Source of the DNA: Candidatus Ruthenibacterium merdavium
Lineage (GTDB): Bacteria > Bacillota > Clostridia > Oscillospirales > Ruminococcaceae
Direction: 5' to 3'
DNA length: 64,000 nt
Assembly (NCBI GenBank): GCA_019119935.1
Contig: DWWA01000008.1
Coordinates: forward strand, 1 to 64,000
The notes below the pieces were generated by a model. The model was not told the DNA's origin, did no database searches, and saw nothing but the letters and a program-made list of their open reading frames with translations. The stretch's first letter is position 1. The number at the start of each line of letters is the position of its first letter. Position numbers and translations under genes: made by a program. Of this stretch, positions 1 to 7,171 are shown piece after piece.

Positions 1-30
1 GAGCGCCGCCAGTGGCGGAGAAAGCGAAGC

Positions 31-115
31 GGAGCATTGGGCAGTGCCGCAGAGCAGTGCCGTGCGGCGAAAGTCCGTGCGGCAATGCGACACGGCACAA
101 CCGGGTAGAGTCCCT
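31..115 (+). repeat. Dispersed repeat, copy 1
   Basis: About 85 bp here reappear at 1751-1835 in the same orientation with roughly ten differences. Both copies share the blocks GGAGCATTG, GCAGTGCCGCAGAGCAGTGC, GATGCGACACGGCA or close variants, and end in AGAGTCCCT. After copy 1 an intrinsic terminator (130-159) interrupts the similarity, which then weakly resumes around 176-205. The nature of the repeat is unknown; internal palindromic stretches suggest a structured RNA or a mobile-element end. Confidence 0.7.
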
Positions 116-129
116 GAAAGTGCACCAAA

Positions 130-159
130 AAAATCCCGACTGAATGGTCGGGATTTTTT
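130..159 (+). terminator. Intrinsic terminator
   Basis: An 11-bp stem (ATCCCGAC paired with GTCGGGAT plus flanking A-T pairs) with a 6-nt loop is followed by TTTTTT. It would end transcripts entering from the left of the window. Confidence 0.8.
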
Positions 160-497
160 CATTGTCTTTTCCCCTCCGGGATGGATTCATGCTGCGCCTG
201 GCGGCTTGCATTTATCTCGCAGGGACACTCGGACAAGAAGCTTTTTTGAAAAGTCGAAATTTTCCGCTTTTTCTACAAGGAGCGGTCTTTGCTGCGTTAA
301 AAATGCTCGGAATCCACAAAGGATTCCTGTGCTTTTTGCCTTGCATCCCCTCAAACCTTGCGAAAAATCGGCGCATTTCTTTGTTTTCAGAAAAGCCTTT
401 AAAAACTGCCGCAGGTAGGTTTTTCTTAACGCGCTCGATTGAAAGTGCAGCAAAACAAGAAACCTTCGACATTAGGCAGGTGTCCGTAAAACAGTTA
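160..497. other. Intergenic stretch, no supported gene
   Basis: Overlapping short open frames exist on both strands but none has a good ribosome site or a recognisable protein. A small hairpin (GGAATCC/GGATTCC) lies near 310-328. I see nothing else interpretable. Confidence 0.5.
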
Positions 498-536
498 AAT
501 CCGACCTATGGTTACGATCATAGGTCGGATTTTTTG
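498..536 (+). terminator. Intrinsic terminator
   Basis: A perfect 13-bp stem (AATCCGACCTATG with its complement), an 8-nt loop and a T-tail. It separates the left-hand region from the DUF559 element. Confidence 0.8.
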
Positions 537-558
537 CGATGTGTATCGGTTATAGAAA

Positions 559-607
559 GGCTCCCTTGTGCAAAGGGAGCTGTCAGCGAAGCTGACTGAG
601 GGATTGT
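559..607 (+). repeat. Palindromic terminal repeat, left
   Basis: It starts GGCTCCCTTGTGCAAAGGG, contains a GCGAAGC hairpin and ends GAGGGATTGT. An inverted, diverged copy lies at 953-1005. Together they bracket the DUF559 gene. The last codons of that gene (Ser-Leu-Ser-Gln-Leu-Arg) are encoded by this repeat. Confidence 0.8.
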
Positions 608-951
608 CTTACCGCAGCATCGATGTACTCGCAGACTCCACGAAAGTTCCTGCTGACTTCATTATTGGGTATTCGAATCACCTTCAATCCATATCCTTTC
701 AGATAGTCGGTTCGTTCAGCATCCTTTTCCATGTTATCATTTTCATAGTGCTGAGAACCATCCAGTTCAATCACCAGTCTGGCTTCCGCACTATAAAAAT
801 CAGCAATGTATTTTCCAAGCACTTTTTGTCTGGAAAAACGAACAGGATAGGTTCGTAAAAAGTCATACCATAGATGCCGTTCCTCTTTGGTCATTTCTTT
901 TCGTAGTTGCTTTGCCAACGGAACCAACTGCTTATTATGTTTTGACTGCAT
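583..951 (-). CDS. DUF559 endonuclease-like protein
   Basis: 122 residues. The region KVLGKYIADFYSAEARLVIE followed by LDGSQHY matches the DUF559 family, a Vsr/restriction-endonuclease-like fold; the Asp of ADFY, the Glu of VIELDG and the following Gln-His are the expected catalytic neighbourhood. I chose the ATG at 951 because GGAGGGATTGTA sits directly upstream; a start 33 bp earlier would be inside the flanking repeat. The gene is enclosed by inverted palindromic repeats that supply both its ribosome site and its C-terminal codons. Known for the family: putative nucleases, often with mobile repeats; cellular role unproven. Confidence 0.85.
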   Translation of the reverse strand: MQSKHNKQLVPLAKQLRKEMTKEERHLWYDFLRTYPVRFSRQKVLGKYIADFYSAEARLVIELDGSQHYENDNMEKDAERTDYLKGYGLKVIRIPNNEVSRNFRGVCEYIDAAVRQSLSQLR

Positions 952-952
952 T

Positions 953-1005
953 ACAATCCCTCCGTCATGGCTTCGCCATGCCACCTCCCTTTACACAAGG
1001 GAGGC
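953..1005 (-). repeat. Palindromic terminal repeat, right
   Basis: Read on the minus strand it starts GCCTCCCTTGTGTAAAGGG and ends GGAGGGATTGT, matching the left copy at both ends but with a longer central hairpin (CATGGCGAAGCCATG). The GGAGGG end forms the ribosome site of the enclosed gene. Confidence 0.8.
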
Positions 1006-1124
1006 TTTTGGTGTGGTGCAAAACCGCAGATCGCACAACACACCGATAGGTGTATAGAAGTGCGCCCTTATCAGTTCGACAAATTTAAATTTATCTTATT
1101 GCTCCTTACTCCAGATATCTAAGT

Positions 1125-1565
1125 CTATATGTCAAAATTCTCAGATTTAAAATTGCTATAATATCTTCCTTTGTGAGCTGTGAATTTCAGAACACAATAA
1201 TCAGGGTCCGAAACCCCTTCTTTATAGAACATTTCATCACCAGTCTGCCAAATCATCTCTTTTGCTTCAGTAGTCTCCAATACCTCAATAGTACCAATTA
1301 AACTTACACCCCTAAAATAACGCTTATCAATAAAATAAATGCTAGCCTTATTATTCTTTCTGAAATATCTTACTTTATCTGACGAAGTGTTTGTAGAAAA
1401 CCAAATTTCCTTAATGCCGTTTCTTTTTCTTGGTTTTAGCATTGCTTTTGTGATAGGATACCCATCTTCATCTACATAAGAGACAAAACTAGTGCCAGAT
1501 TTGTCTATCATTTTTCCAATGGTTTCTTCTGGATTTTTCATTTTCAACGCCTCCGTTATATTCAA
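1125..1565 (-). CDS. Pyridoxamine 5'-phosphate oxidase family protein
   Basis: 146 residues, the usual size of the small flavin-binding split-barrel family. Visible family features are TSFVSYVDEDGYPITKAM near the N-terminus, WFSTNTSSDKVRYFRKNNKA in the centre, and GVSLIGTIEVL. These proteins bind FMN or F420-like cofactors; many act as general oxidoreductases and this one should not be assumed to oxidise pyridoxamine phosphate. It stands alone, with no clear terminator downstream. Naming at family level is secure, substrate unknown. Confidence 0.85.
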   Translation of the reverse strand: MNITEALKMKNPEETIGKMIDKSGTSFVSYVDEDGYPITKAMLKPRKRNGIKEIWFSTNTSSDKVRYFRKNNKASIYFIDKRYFRGVSLIGTIEVLETTEAKEMIWQTGDEMFYKEGVSDPDYCVLKFTAHKGRYYSNFKSENFDI

Positions 1566-1619
1566 GTTTGTCTAATTGTTTCATCCATTTTATCACATTA
1601 CTGAAAGTTTGAAAAGAAC

Positions 1620-1647
1620 AGTCCCGGCAGGATTAGCTGCCGGGACT
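1620..1647. other. Strong hairpin upstream of PPOX gene
   Basis: AGTCCCGGCAG and its perfect complement around a 6-nt loop. Tails on both sides are only weakly T/A-rich, so it may be a bidirectional terminator or a relic. The rest of 1566-1868 holds repeat copy 2 and no gene. Confidence 0.5.
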
Positions 1648-1750
1648 AAAACTGTTTTATGCACACCGCCCTTTCGTCGGGGGTTTTATTGTTTGGATGT
1701 TATTTAGAGGCTCGAATTCTATCGGCTCGCTGATGCGGGTCACGGGTATG

Positions 1751-1835
1751 CGGAGCATTGAGCAGTGCCGCAGAGCAGTGCAAGCGGCGGAAGTCCCCGC
1801 AGCGATGCGACACGGCATAACCGGGGAGAGTCCCT
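1751..1835 (+). repeat. Dispersed repeat, copy 2
   Basis: Same orientation and length as copy 1 (31-115), shared blocks listed there. It ends about 30 bp before the fragment of a VanZ-like gene whose N-terminal part is missing, so this element may mark the junction where that gene was cut. Confidence 0.7.
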
Positions 1836-1868
1836 CCGGGGCGGATTTATGCGGCGGCTCTTAAAAAA

Positions 1869-2072
1869 GTGCTGGTGCTTGGATTGGTATTCACTGTATT
1901 TGTTGAAAGTTTTGACATAGATGATATTATTCTTAACATGATTGGAATTCTTATAGTCTACTTATTGTTGGCGGTTTGTGAAACGATTAAGATTCAAAAG
2001 CAATCATATAAAAAGCGATTTAAAAATTCTCATGCTAAGAGAATTAACCGTTTCATTTGGAGTAAAGTATGA
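1869..2072 (+). pseudogene. VanZ-like C-terminal fragment
   Basis: 67 codons from a possible GTG. The segment VESFDIDDIILNMIGILIVY resembles the conserved core of VanZ-family membrane proteins, where a loop with an Asp-Asp-x-x-x-Asn pattern precedes the last membrane helix. A full VanZ protein is more than twice as long; the N-terminal helices are absent and the upstream sequence is repeat copy 2. It overlaps the next gene by 4 bp (ATGA), suggesting the two were once translationally coupled. Could still be expressed as a short membrane peptide. Confidence 0.6.
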
Positions 2073-2563
2073 AAAAGTTATATTTAATAGGCGGTACCAT
2101 GGGAGTGGGGAAAACTACCGTAAGCCAAACACTAAAAATGCAATTAGAAAACAGCGTATTTTTAGATGGGGATTGGTGTTGGGATGCCCATCCCTTCCAA
2201 GTGACCGAAGAAACAAAAGAAATGGTCTTAGAAAATATCTGTACTATTTTAAATAATTTTTTGAAGTGTACTGCTTATGAAAATATTATTTTCTGTTGGG
2301 TAATGCATGAGCAATCTATTATCGATACAATCCTTTCCCGTTTGAATACGGAGAATTGCCGCGTGATTACGATCTCTTTGCTTTGTTCGAAAGAAAAACT
2401 GATTCAGCGTTTGCAAAAAGATGTTGCTGGAGGGATTCGTTTCTCTGATGTAATTGAACGCAGTATCAAACGTATTGCGCTCTATCAAAATTTGAATACG
2501 ATAAAGATAGATACTTCTGATAAAGATGCCGCTGAAATTGCAAAAGAAATTACGGCAATCTAA
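2069..2563 (+). CDS. P-loop nucleotide kinase-like ATPase
   Basis: 164 residues. A Walker A motif GGTMGVGKTT occupies residues 8-17, followed by FLDGDWCW, as in small AAA_33-type or shikimate-kinase-like phosphotransferases. The later segment CSKEKLIQRLQKD fits the lid and arginine region. Such proteins phosphorylate small molecules or nucleosides; the substrate cannot be told. It is preceded with a 4-bp overlap by a VanZ fragment and followed by a terminator. Confidence 0.8.
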   Translation: MKKLYLIGGTMGVGKTTVSQTLKMQLENSVFLDGDWCWDAHPFQVTEETKEMVLENICTILNNFLKCTAYENIIFCWVMHEQSIIDTILSRLNTENCRVITISLLCSKEKLIQRLQKDVAGGIRFSDVIERSIKRIALYQNLNTIKIDTSDKDAAEIAKEITAI

Positions 2564-2592
2564 AAAAGCATCTGAAATGCTGCTAGAAAAAT

Positions 2593-2643
2593 AAAAAACC
2601 GGAACTTTGGAGCTGCGGCCGCTTCAAAAGTTCCGGTTTTTTA
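2593..2643 (+). terminator. Intrinsic terminator
   Basis: AAAACCGGAACTTT pairs with AAAGTTCCGGTTTT around a GC-rich loop, then T-tail. It can serve the kinase gene and, read the other way, the convergent XRE regulator gene. Confidence 0.9.
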
Positions 2644-2663
2644 TGTGGTAAATAGGATATTTT

Positions 2664-2957
2664 TTAACTTTGCGGTTCATTTCTGCCGCGGATGTCATCC
2701 ACAACCTGCTGGATATGCGCTACGTGCTCGACAGAAAGACCGGTGACGTCCAACACTTGACGATTGTCCAAACATAAAAGATAGTCTGTAGATACTGAGA
2801 AAAGCCGCGCAATCATCACCAACATATCAACCGACGGTTGAATATTATTATTTTCCCAATTTGAAACACTTTGCTTTGTAACACCCAATCGCTTAGCCAT
2901 TTCTACCTGGCTAAGATTTCGGGCAGTGCGAAGTTCTTTGATTCTTGTGTTTAGCAT
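2664..2957 (-). CDS. XRE-family transcriptional regulator
   Basis: 97 residues. An N-terminal Cro/CI-type helix-turn-helix spans about residues 1-60 (LSQVEMAKRLGVTKQSVSNW is the recognition unit). The C-terminal 35 residues are short and probably mediate dimerisation. It is divergent from the gene at 3083, and the shared intergenic region carries two related palindromes (2981-2995 and 3016-3033), one lying on the -10 region of the divergent promoter. That arrangement is typical for a repressor controlling itself and its neighbour. Confidence 0.9.
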   Translation of the reverse strand: MLNTRIKELRTARNLSQVEMAKRLGVTKQSVSNWENNNIQPSVDMLVMIARLFSVSTDYLLCLDNRQVLDVTGLSVEHVAHIQQVVDDIRGRNEPQS

Positions 2958-2980
2958 TTAGCACTCCAAAATTAAAATAT

Positions 2981-2995
2981 TACAATACTATTGTA
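2981..2995. promoter_or_regulatory. Operator palindrome, XRE side
   Basis: TACAATACTATTGTA is a perfect 7+1+7 palindrome, 24 bp upstream of the XRE start codon. It shares the core AATACTATxGTAT with the second site at 3018-3030. Confidence 0.65.
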
Positions 2996-3004
2996 TCTCT
3001 TTGC

Positions 3005-3033
3005 TTGACAATATAAAAATACTATGGTATTTT
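3005..3033 (+). promoter_or_regulatory. Promoter overlapped by operator
   Basis: TTGACA (3005-3010), 17-bp spacer, TATTTT (3028-3033). The palindrome AAAATAC-TATG-GTATTTT (3016-3033) covers the spacer and -10, so binding of the divergent XRE protein would block this promoter. Confidence 0.65.
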
Positions 3034-3082
3034 AATAATGGACTGCAGGGGTGTTCTTTATCTTAAAAGGAGGACTGTTTAT

Positions 3083-3514
3083 ATGGTAGATGTGGCAAAA
3101 TATCCCGAGCAAGGAACATTGTCTTTTTCACGCTGCGGAGAGTTAACATTAGATGAATTGATAAATCGATTTATGCAAGTTTGTTTGGGTTGCTGTACAG
3201 AACAAGGTTTAAATGTAACTGTGCGGCGGGATGAGTTTAAAACTTCCAATGCAGCACGAAAAATGGGCGGTGTTATCAGTTTGGTAGGGAAAATGGTGCA
3301 AAAATCGTGCCCAGGGTTTACCATTGAAAGCAAGAGTGAAAATTATCGCATTCATTTGGTTGGCGGACAATATATGGATGAAATTTCCTTTGATTTATTT
3401 TTCTTTACCGGATTTGCATTGGAAAGAAATGCGCGAAAACGGGACTACGCGGAACATCGCTTCCAAGAAGCGATAGACTGCGTCAAAAAAGCGTACGAGT
3501 CAATGACTAATTAA
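3083..3514 (+). CDS. Hypothetical protein, XRE-linked
   Basis: 143 residues from the ATG at 3083, chosen for the AAAGGAGG at 3067-3074; an upstream ATG at 3038 has no ribosome site. No signal peptide or membrane segment. The composition is mixed alpha/beta, with a Cys-rich stretch CLGCCTEQG in the first third and a C-terminal helix (CVKKAYESM). I do not recognise the family. It is controlled from the operator-bearing promoter opposite the XRE regulator and is followed 21 bp later by a small Cys-rich gene, probably in one transcript. Confidence 0.7.
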   Translation: MVDVAKYPEQGTLSFSRCGELTLDELINRFMQVCLGCCTEQGLNVTVRRDEFKTSNAARKMGGVISLVGKMVQKSCPGFTIESKSENYRIHLVGGQYMDEISFDLFFFTGFALERNARKRDYAEHRFQEAIDCVKKAYESMTN

Positions 3515-3535
3515 CAAAAAAAGGAGTATTTAGTA

Positions 3536-3679
3536 ATGGCGGAATATTATTGCAAGTGTAAAAAGTGCAAGTATATTGATCCGACTGAAACAAATGGCTA
3601 TAAATGGCATTGTGAGTACTATGGAACTTACGAAGATCCCGATGAAGTAAAAGAATGCAAAGCTTACCAAGAACGATGA
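3536..3679 (+). CDS. Small cysteine-rich protein
   Basis: 47 residues from ATG 3536 to TGA 3677-3679, preceded by AAAAAAAGGAG. The sequence opens MAEYYCKCKKCKYI and has five Cys in all: CxCxxC, then C and C further on, suggesting a small metal-binding (zinc) knuckle. Function unknown. Its spacing to the upstream gene suggests co-transcription under the XRE-linked promoter. Confidence 0.65.
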   Translation: MAEYYCKCKKCKYIDPTETNGYKWHCEYYGTYEDPDEVKECKAYQER

Positions 3680-3759
3680 TTGGTTTTAAAGGGCCTTGGG
3701 ATTGATGAAAAGATTAAAATTTTGGTGGTATCTTTCCTTGCAGCTCCGAACTTTTTAAT

Positions 3760-3812
3760 AAAACCGCTCCACCTTGTGTATATCAACGCACAAGGTGGAG
3801 CGGTTTTATTTT
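3760..3812 (+). terminator. Intrinsic terminator
   Basis: A long stem AAACCGCTCCACCTTGTG with its complement and a 10-nt loop, followed by TTTTATTTTC. It ends the XRE-linked transcript. Confidence 0.9.
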
Positions 3813-3918
3813 CAACATTTTTGGGAAACAGCGAAGCAGTAATGCTGTCAAATCATCTTTGCGCACCGGAAAAGGTGCTGTGCAAAAGAGTAATTGCTTT
3901 CCTTTCGGCGGACTCATT

Positions 3919-3927
3919 TGTTATAAT
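3919..3927 (+). promoter_or_regulatory. Extended -10 promoter
   Basis: TGTTATAAT, a perfect -10 with the TGn extension, 43 bp before the start of the HTH gene at 3970. No good -35 is visible at normal spacing. Confidence 0.5.
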
Positions 3928-3969
3928 GGGCACAAGAAAAGCAGTTACACCGCAAAGGAGGGGGCTGGA

Positions 3970-4368
3970 ATGAATATCGGCAATCAAATATCCGCTATCC
4001 GCAAGGAACATCAATTGACACAAGAAAAATTCGGGGAGCTGTTTTATGTCACTTGCCAAACGGTTTCCAACTGGGAAAACGAGAAAAGTTATCCCGATTT
4101 TAAAATTTTAATAGAAATCAGCAATCGGTTTGAAATTTCGCTCGATCAACTTTTAAAGGAGGATGACAAAATAGTACAAGCAATGGATGCAGAACGCATG
4201 CTGGGGAAAATAAAACATGACAAATCCTTGATCGACTTTTTGACCGGCGCGGGCGGCGGCTTGGTTGTGTCTTGTTTATTTTCCGAAAACTCCCCCATCC
4301 GCACTGTCATCATTTGTATCGGGATTGTCATGCTTGGCATCGGCTTTTTACAAAAAAGCAAGCTATGA
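3970..4368 (+). CDS. Membrane-anchored XRE regulator
   Basis: 132 residues from the ATG preceded by AAAGGAGG. A Cro/CI helix-turn-helix occupies residues 1-65 (LTQEKFGELFYVTCQTVSNW). The C-terminus has two hydrophobic stretches (FLTGAGGGLVVSCLF and TVIICIGIVMLGIGFL), so the DNA-binding domain is probably tethered to the membrane. This architecture is common in Clostridia. A small membrane protein gene follows 45 bp downstream, a plausible partner. Confidence 0.85.
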   Translation: MNIGNQISAIRKEHQLTQEKFGELFYVTCQTVSNWENEKSYPDFKILIEISNRFEISLDQLLKEDDKIVQAMDAERMLGKIKHDKSLIDFLTGAGGGLVVSCLFSENSPIRTVIICIGIVMLGIGFLQKSKL

Positions 4369-4413
4369 TAAAAAGATATTTCATTATCTGGAACAGCACA
4401 GGGAGAACGTCAC

Positions 4414-4599
4414 ATGAAGAAAAGAACTTCGCGTGTGATTGCCGCGCTCATGTTAATTGCGGCAGTCGGATTTCTTCTTTTGGCCTTTCTCCACCCGGAG
4501 TTGTCTTTCCCGTGGGGAAATGGCGTAACATACTTTTTATACGGCTTTTATGTGCTGCTGACAGCGGTGCTTTTTATCGCGCCGTTTAAAAAGAAATAG
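4414..4599 (+). CDS. Small two-helix membrane protein
   Basis: 61 residues, start supported by AGGGAGAA. Two transmembrane helices (VIAALMLIAAVGFLLLAFL and YFLYGFYVLLTAVLFIAPF) and a basic tail KKK. No recognised family. Its place directly after the membrane-tethered XRE regulator suggests one operon. Confidence 0.7.
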   Translation: MKKRTSRVIAALMLIAAVGFLLLAFLHPELSFPWGNGVTYFLYGFYVLLTAVLFIAPFKKK

Positions 4600-4664
4600 T
4601 GCCTAAAGGTTTTAAACATGTTATAATAAAGCAAAATTCTGACATGAAAGGGTGAAGTGGGAAA

Positions 4665-5465
4665 GTGTTCCGAACAAAACACACCCGTTTTTTTAAAGTC
4701 ATAACTGCGGTGTTAACGGTGCTGTTGTGTGCTGTGCTGACGGCTTGTTTGCCGGGACGTTTGTTTTTTGCTTTGCCCCAAGAGGTGCCCGAAACCGTCC
4801 GTGCAGAGGGGAAAACCTATCGAACCGGGTTTTATTCGGATGAATTGCATCCTGTCAATTTGGAGTACACCGACAAGGAATATGACATCAACAATGACAC
4901 TTTGTATCAAGTGTACATCAGCGGGTTTGAGTGCCTGCATGCGCCGAGCACAGGCGGCAGTACAAACGGCACACTCTACTGCTTAGATTCTCAATGGGAC
5001 GAAGCGCAGGCCTATTACGCCGACCCGGCAAACTTTACTTATTACTGCGAAGTGACCCCGGACGGCATTGCCGGAACGGAGCGGGCCGAGGTTTACGCAA
5101 TTGGGGATATGAACCCCGAAATGTTTGACGCGCTCATGGGGCACATCGACGGCGCCAGGAATGACCCGTTTGATGCGCTGGAGCGCCTAGTGGGCGAAAA
5201 GCGAGAGTCGGAACCCATTGATGAATCGAACCGAACGATTTATAACATCTTTTTTTATCGGCAAAGCAATGACACCCATTTTGTGACGTTTCGAGGTGAT
5301 CATTTTTGTTTGGTTGACGGGAAGCTGTACTTTGTCCGCTACCACGACGGCAAGGACGATACATTGCACGTCATAGAAATGACAGGGGAAGCGGCCGACT
5401 ATTTTATTGATTTAGTGAACGGGCTGAACAGCCCCTATCTTGCACGGCAGGAGGCCGGAAATTAA
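4665..5465 (+). CDS. Hypothetical lipoprotein
   Basis: 266 residues from a GTG start. An N-terminal basic region and hydrophobic core end in the lipobox LTAC (Cys28), so the mature protein should be lipid-anchored outside the cell. The remainder is soluble, rich in acidic residues and aromatic residues, with no recognised domain. A -10-like TATAAT lies at 4622-4627, giving it a possible own promoter. Start is uncertain by a few codons. Confidence 0.7.
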   Translation: MFRTKHTRFFKVITAVLTVLLCAVLTACLPGRLFFALPQEVPETVRAEGKTYRTGFYSDELHPVNLEYTDKEYDINNDTLYQVYISGFECLHAPSTGGSTNGTLYCLDSQWDEAQAYYADPANFTYYCEVTPDGIAGTERAEVYAIGDMNPEMFDALMGHIDGARNDPFDALERLVGEKRESEPIDESNRTIYNIFFYRQSNDTHFVTFRGDHFCLVDGKLYFVRYHDGKDDTLHVIEMTGEAADYFIDLVNGLNSPYLARQEAGN

Positions 5466-5516
5466 CACCGATATATCTGATTTTGTTGTTTAAGAGATTT
5501 GACAATTTGATAAGGA

Positions 5517-5960
5517 ATGATAAAAATGGTGTGAGTGGCTGAACAAAATGATTTAAAGATATTGGCGAATTTAGCAGTACAGATGTGGAAACATCATTCT
5601 GAGAAGGAGATAAAAGCAGAATTTTCATATATCATGGCTAAGCCGGAAACGCGCTTCTTTTTAAAGTATGAAAAAGAGATTCCCGTTGGATTTGCGCAGT
5701 GCCAGCTGCGGCATGACTATGTAGAAAATACGAAAACAACATCGGTTGGATAGTTAGAAGGGATTTTTGTGAAAGAAGCTTATCGCGTCCGCGGTTATGC
5801 AAAAGAATTGTTGACCGCGTGTGAAATATGGGCAAAAGAGCGCGGATGTTCAGAATTTGCCAGTGATTGTGAGCTTGATGATACAGAAAGTTTTTATTTT
5901 CACAGGGCAATGAATTTTCTGGAAGCCAACAGGATTATTTGTTTTACGAAAGCGTTGTAA
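5517..5960 (+). pseudogene. AAC(6')-like acetyltransferase, two in-frame stops
   Basis: In one continuous frame from ATG 5517 the conceptual protein matches the aminoglycoside 6'-N-acetyltransferase branch of the GNAT family: PVGFAQCQLRHDYVE, then LEGIFVKEAYRVRGYAKELL (acetyl-CoA loop), then GCSEFASDCEL and ANRIICFTKAL at the C-terminus. The frame is broken by TGA at 5532-5534 and TAG at 5751-5753. The second stop sits where relatives have Tyr between Gly and Leu, one base from a Tyr codon. No other frameshift is needed, so decay looks recent. Restarts at GTG 5535 and GTG 5769 would yield only fragments. Confidence 0.8.
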
Positions 5961-5990
5961 ATCATTTTTTAGGCGCTGCAATCAAAGAAA

Positions 5991-6443
5991 TTATGACAAG
6001 AGCGGCAGCTCGCTTTCTGCGGCGGGCACGGCTTCATAATCATACTGGTTCCAATTTGCTTCAATATCGGCAGAGGTAAAAAGGCTCTCTTCCGTTTCAC
6101 TGGTGCAGATTCTTCCCGATTTAACCGCCACAGACCAATATAAAATCTCGTAGGTGGTGCCGTCGGAAAGCAAAAACCGAAACCCTGTACAGGCAGCGCC
6201 GGCCGCAGGCTCAGCTTTTTGCTCTTTTAAGGAAAGCCCTTGAAATACGCTGAAGACATCGTTGATATCATCTTGCCGTGTAATTACTTTTTTCTCAGCG
6301 TCGGTTGGGTCGATGAAATGAAATATTTCAACGGATGCAATTTCAGAAGCTTCAAAAGGCAGCTGGAGTGAAACGGTTTTGGAGCATCCAATCAATAAAA
6401 TACAGAGAATCAGCGAAAAAATCAAAGCGGTTAATTTTTTCAT
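5991..6443 (-). CDS. Hypothetical lipoprotein
   Basis: 150 residues from the ATG at 6443, preceded by a GTGAGCG-type site; longer upstream frame lacks a ribosome site. A signal peptide with lipobox LIGC (Cys20) implies lipid anchoring. The mature part contains FRFLLSDGTTYEILYWS, a pattern like small beta-rich lipoproteins of Clostridia (DUF5301-like). Function unknown. Confidence 0.75.
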   Translation of the reverse strand: MKKLTALIFSLILCILLIGCSKTVSLQLPFEASEIASVEIFHFIDPTDAEKKVITRQDDINDVFSVFQGLSLKEQKAEPAAGAACTGFRFLLSDGTTYEILYWSVAVKSGRICTSETEESLFTSADIEANWNQYDYEAVPAAESELPLLS

Positions 6444-6665
6444 GGCAGCGCTCACCTCACATATATTTCTGTACGGTTTCTTTGAGCTGATTATAACACA
6501 AGGCCGAACAAGCAGTCCAGATGGAAGAATGCTTTTATGTTTCCGAAAAAAGAAAAAAAGATTGTGTTGCTCAATCTTTTTTGATATAATTAACATGGAT
6601 ATTTTTCCCAAATAAAATGAAAGATAGTTATTTGAAACAGTCGTTTCAAATAAAATAAATAAAAC

Positions 6666-7085
6666 ATGAAAAAGGAGAAGAACAAAGATGGAACAGCTTT
6701 CAAAAAACAATTTTACGCGCAGTGTGCCAGCAAAAAGGATAAGGGAAACATTCGAGCAGCGGCAATTTTAGGCTATATTTGCGCCGGAGCCACGTTATTG
6801 CTTGGCGTGCTCATGCAAAATTATTTTATTATCATTGATGTGGCAATTATTTTGGGGCTTTCGCTTGGCATACACCTTGCGCAAAACCGCGTGTGTGCTG
6901 TACTGCTCTTAATTTATTCTCTCATCAATGTGATTTTCTCATTGCTTGCAACGGGACAAATCAGCGGCTGGTGGCTCATTATCGTTGGCGTTTGCGGAAT
7001 CATCGGCACATTTGATTTTCATAAGAATTATCAAAACTATTTGGCAACGTTTGCTGCGCAGCCGACAATGGGCATCGAAGAGTAA
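6666..7085 (+). CDS. Small membrane protein, start or frame unclear
   Basis: 139 residues as drawn. Three to four transmembrane helices (AAAILGYICAGATLLLGVL, FIIIDVAIILGLSLGI, VCAVLLLIYSLINVIFSLL, WWLIIVGVCGIIGTF). The ATG at 6666 has no ribosome site. An ATG at 6688 has a well-placed AAAGGAG but is in another frame, which runs into an A AAA AAC heptamer (6702-6708). A -1 shift there, or one extra A, joins a natural N-terminus (MEQLSK) to the membrane frame. So this is either a one-base deletion, a sequencing error, or real frameshifting. Confidence 0.65.
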   Translation: MKKEKNKDGTAFKKQFYAQCASKKDKGNIRAAAILGYICAGATLLLGVLMQNYFIIIDVAIILGLSLGIHLAQNRVCAVLLLIYSLINVIFSLLATGQISGWWLIIVGVCGIIGTFDFHKNYQNYLATFAAQPTMGIEE

Positions 7086-7171
7086 AACGCAGGCTGCGCA
7101 TTAAGATAGGAAATTCTTTTATCGATTGCGAAGCAGTTAACGTGACAAAATGACATAGGGAGTAAAAACGG

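Noticed and set aside
31-115. Group II intron or rRNA fragment
   Set aside because: No intron domain V or GTGCG start and no match to conserved rRNA segments; left as an unclassified repeat.
144-599. 151-codon open frame at the left end
   Set aside because: It crosses a clear intrinsic terminator and the start of the repeat element, and has no ribosome site or recognisable domain.
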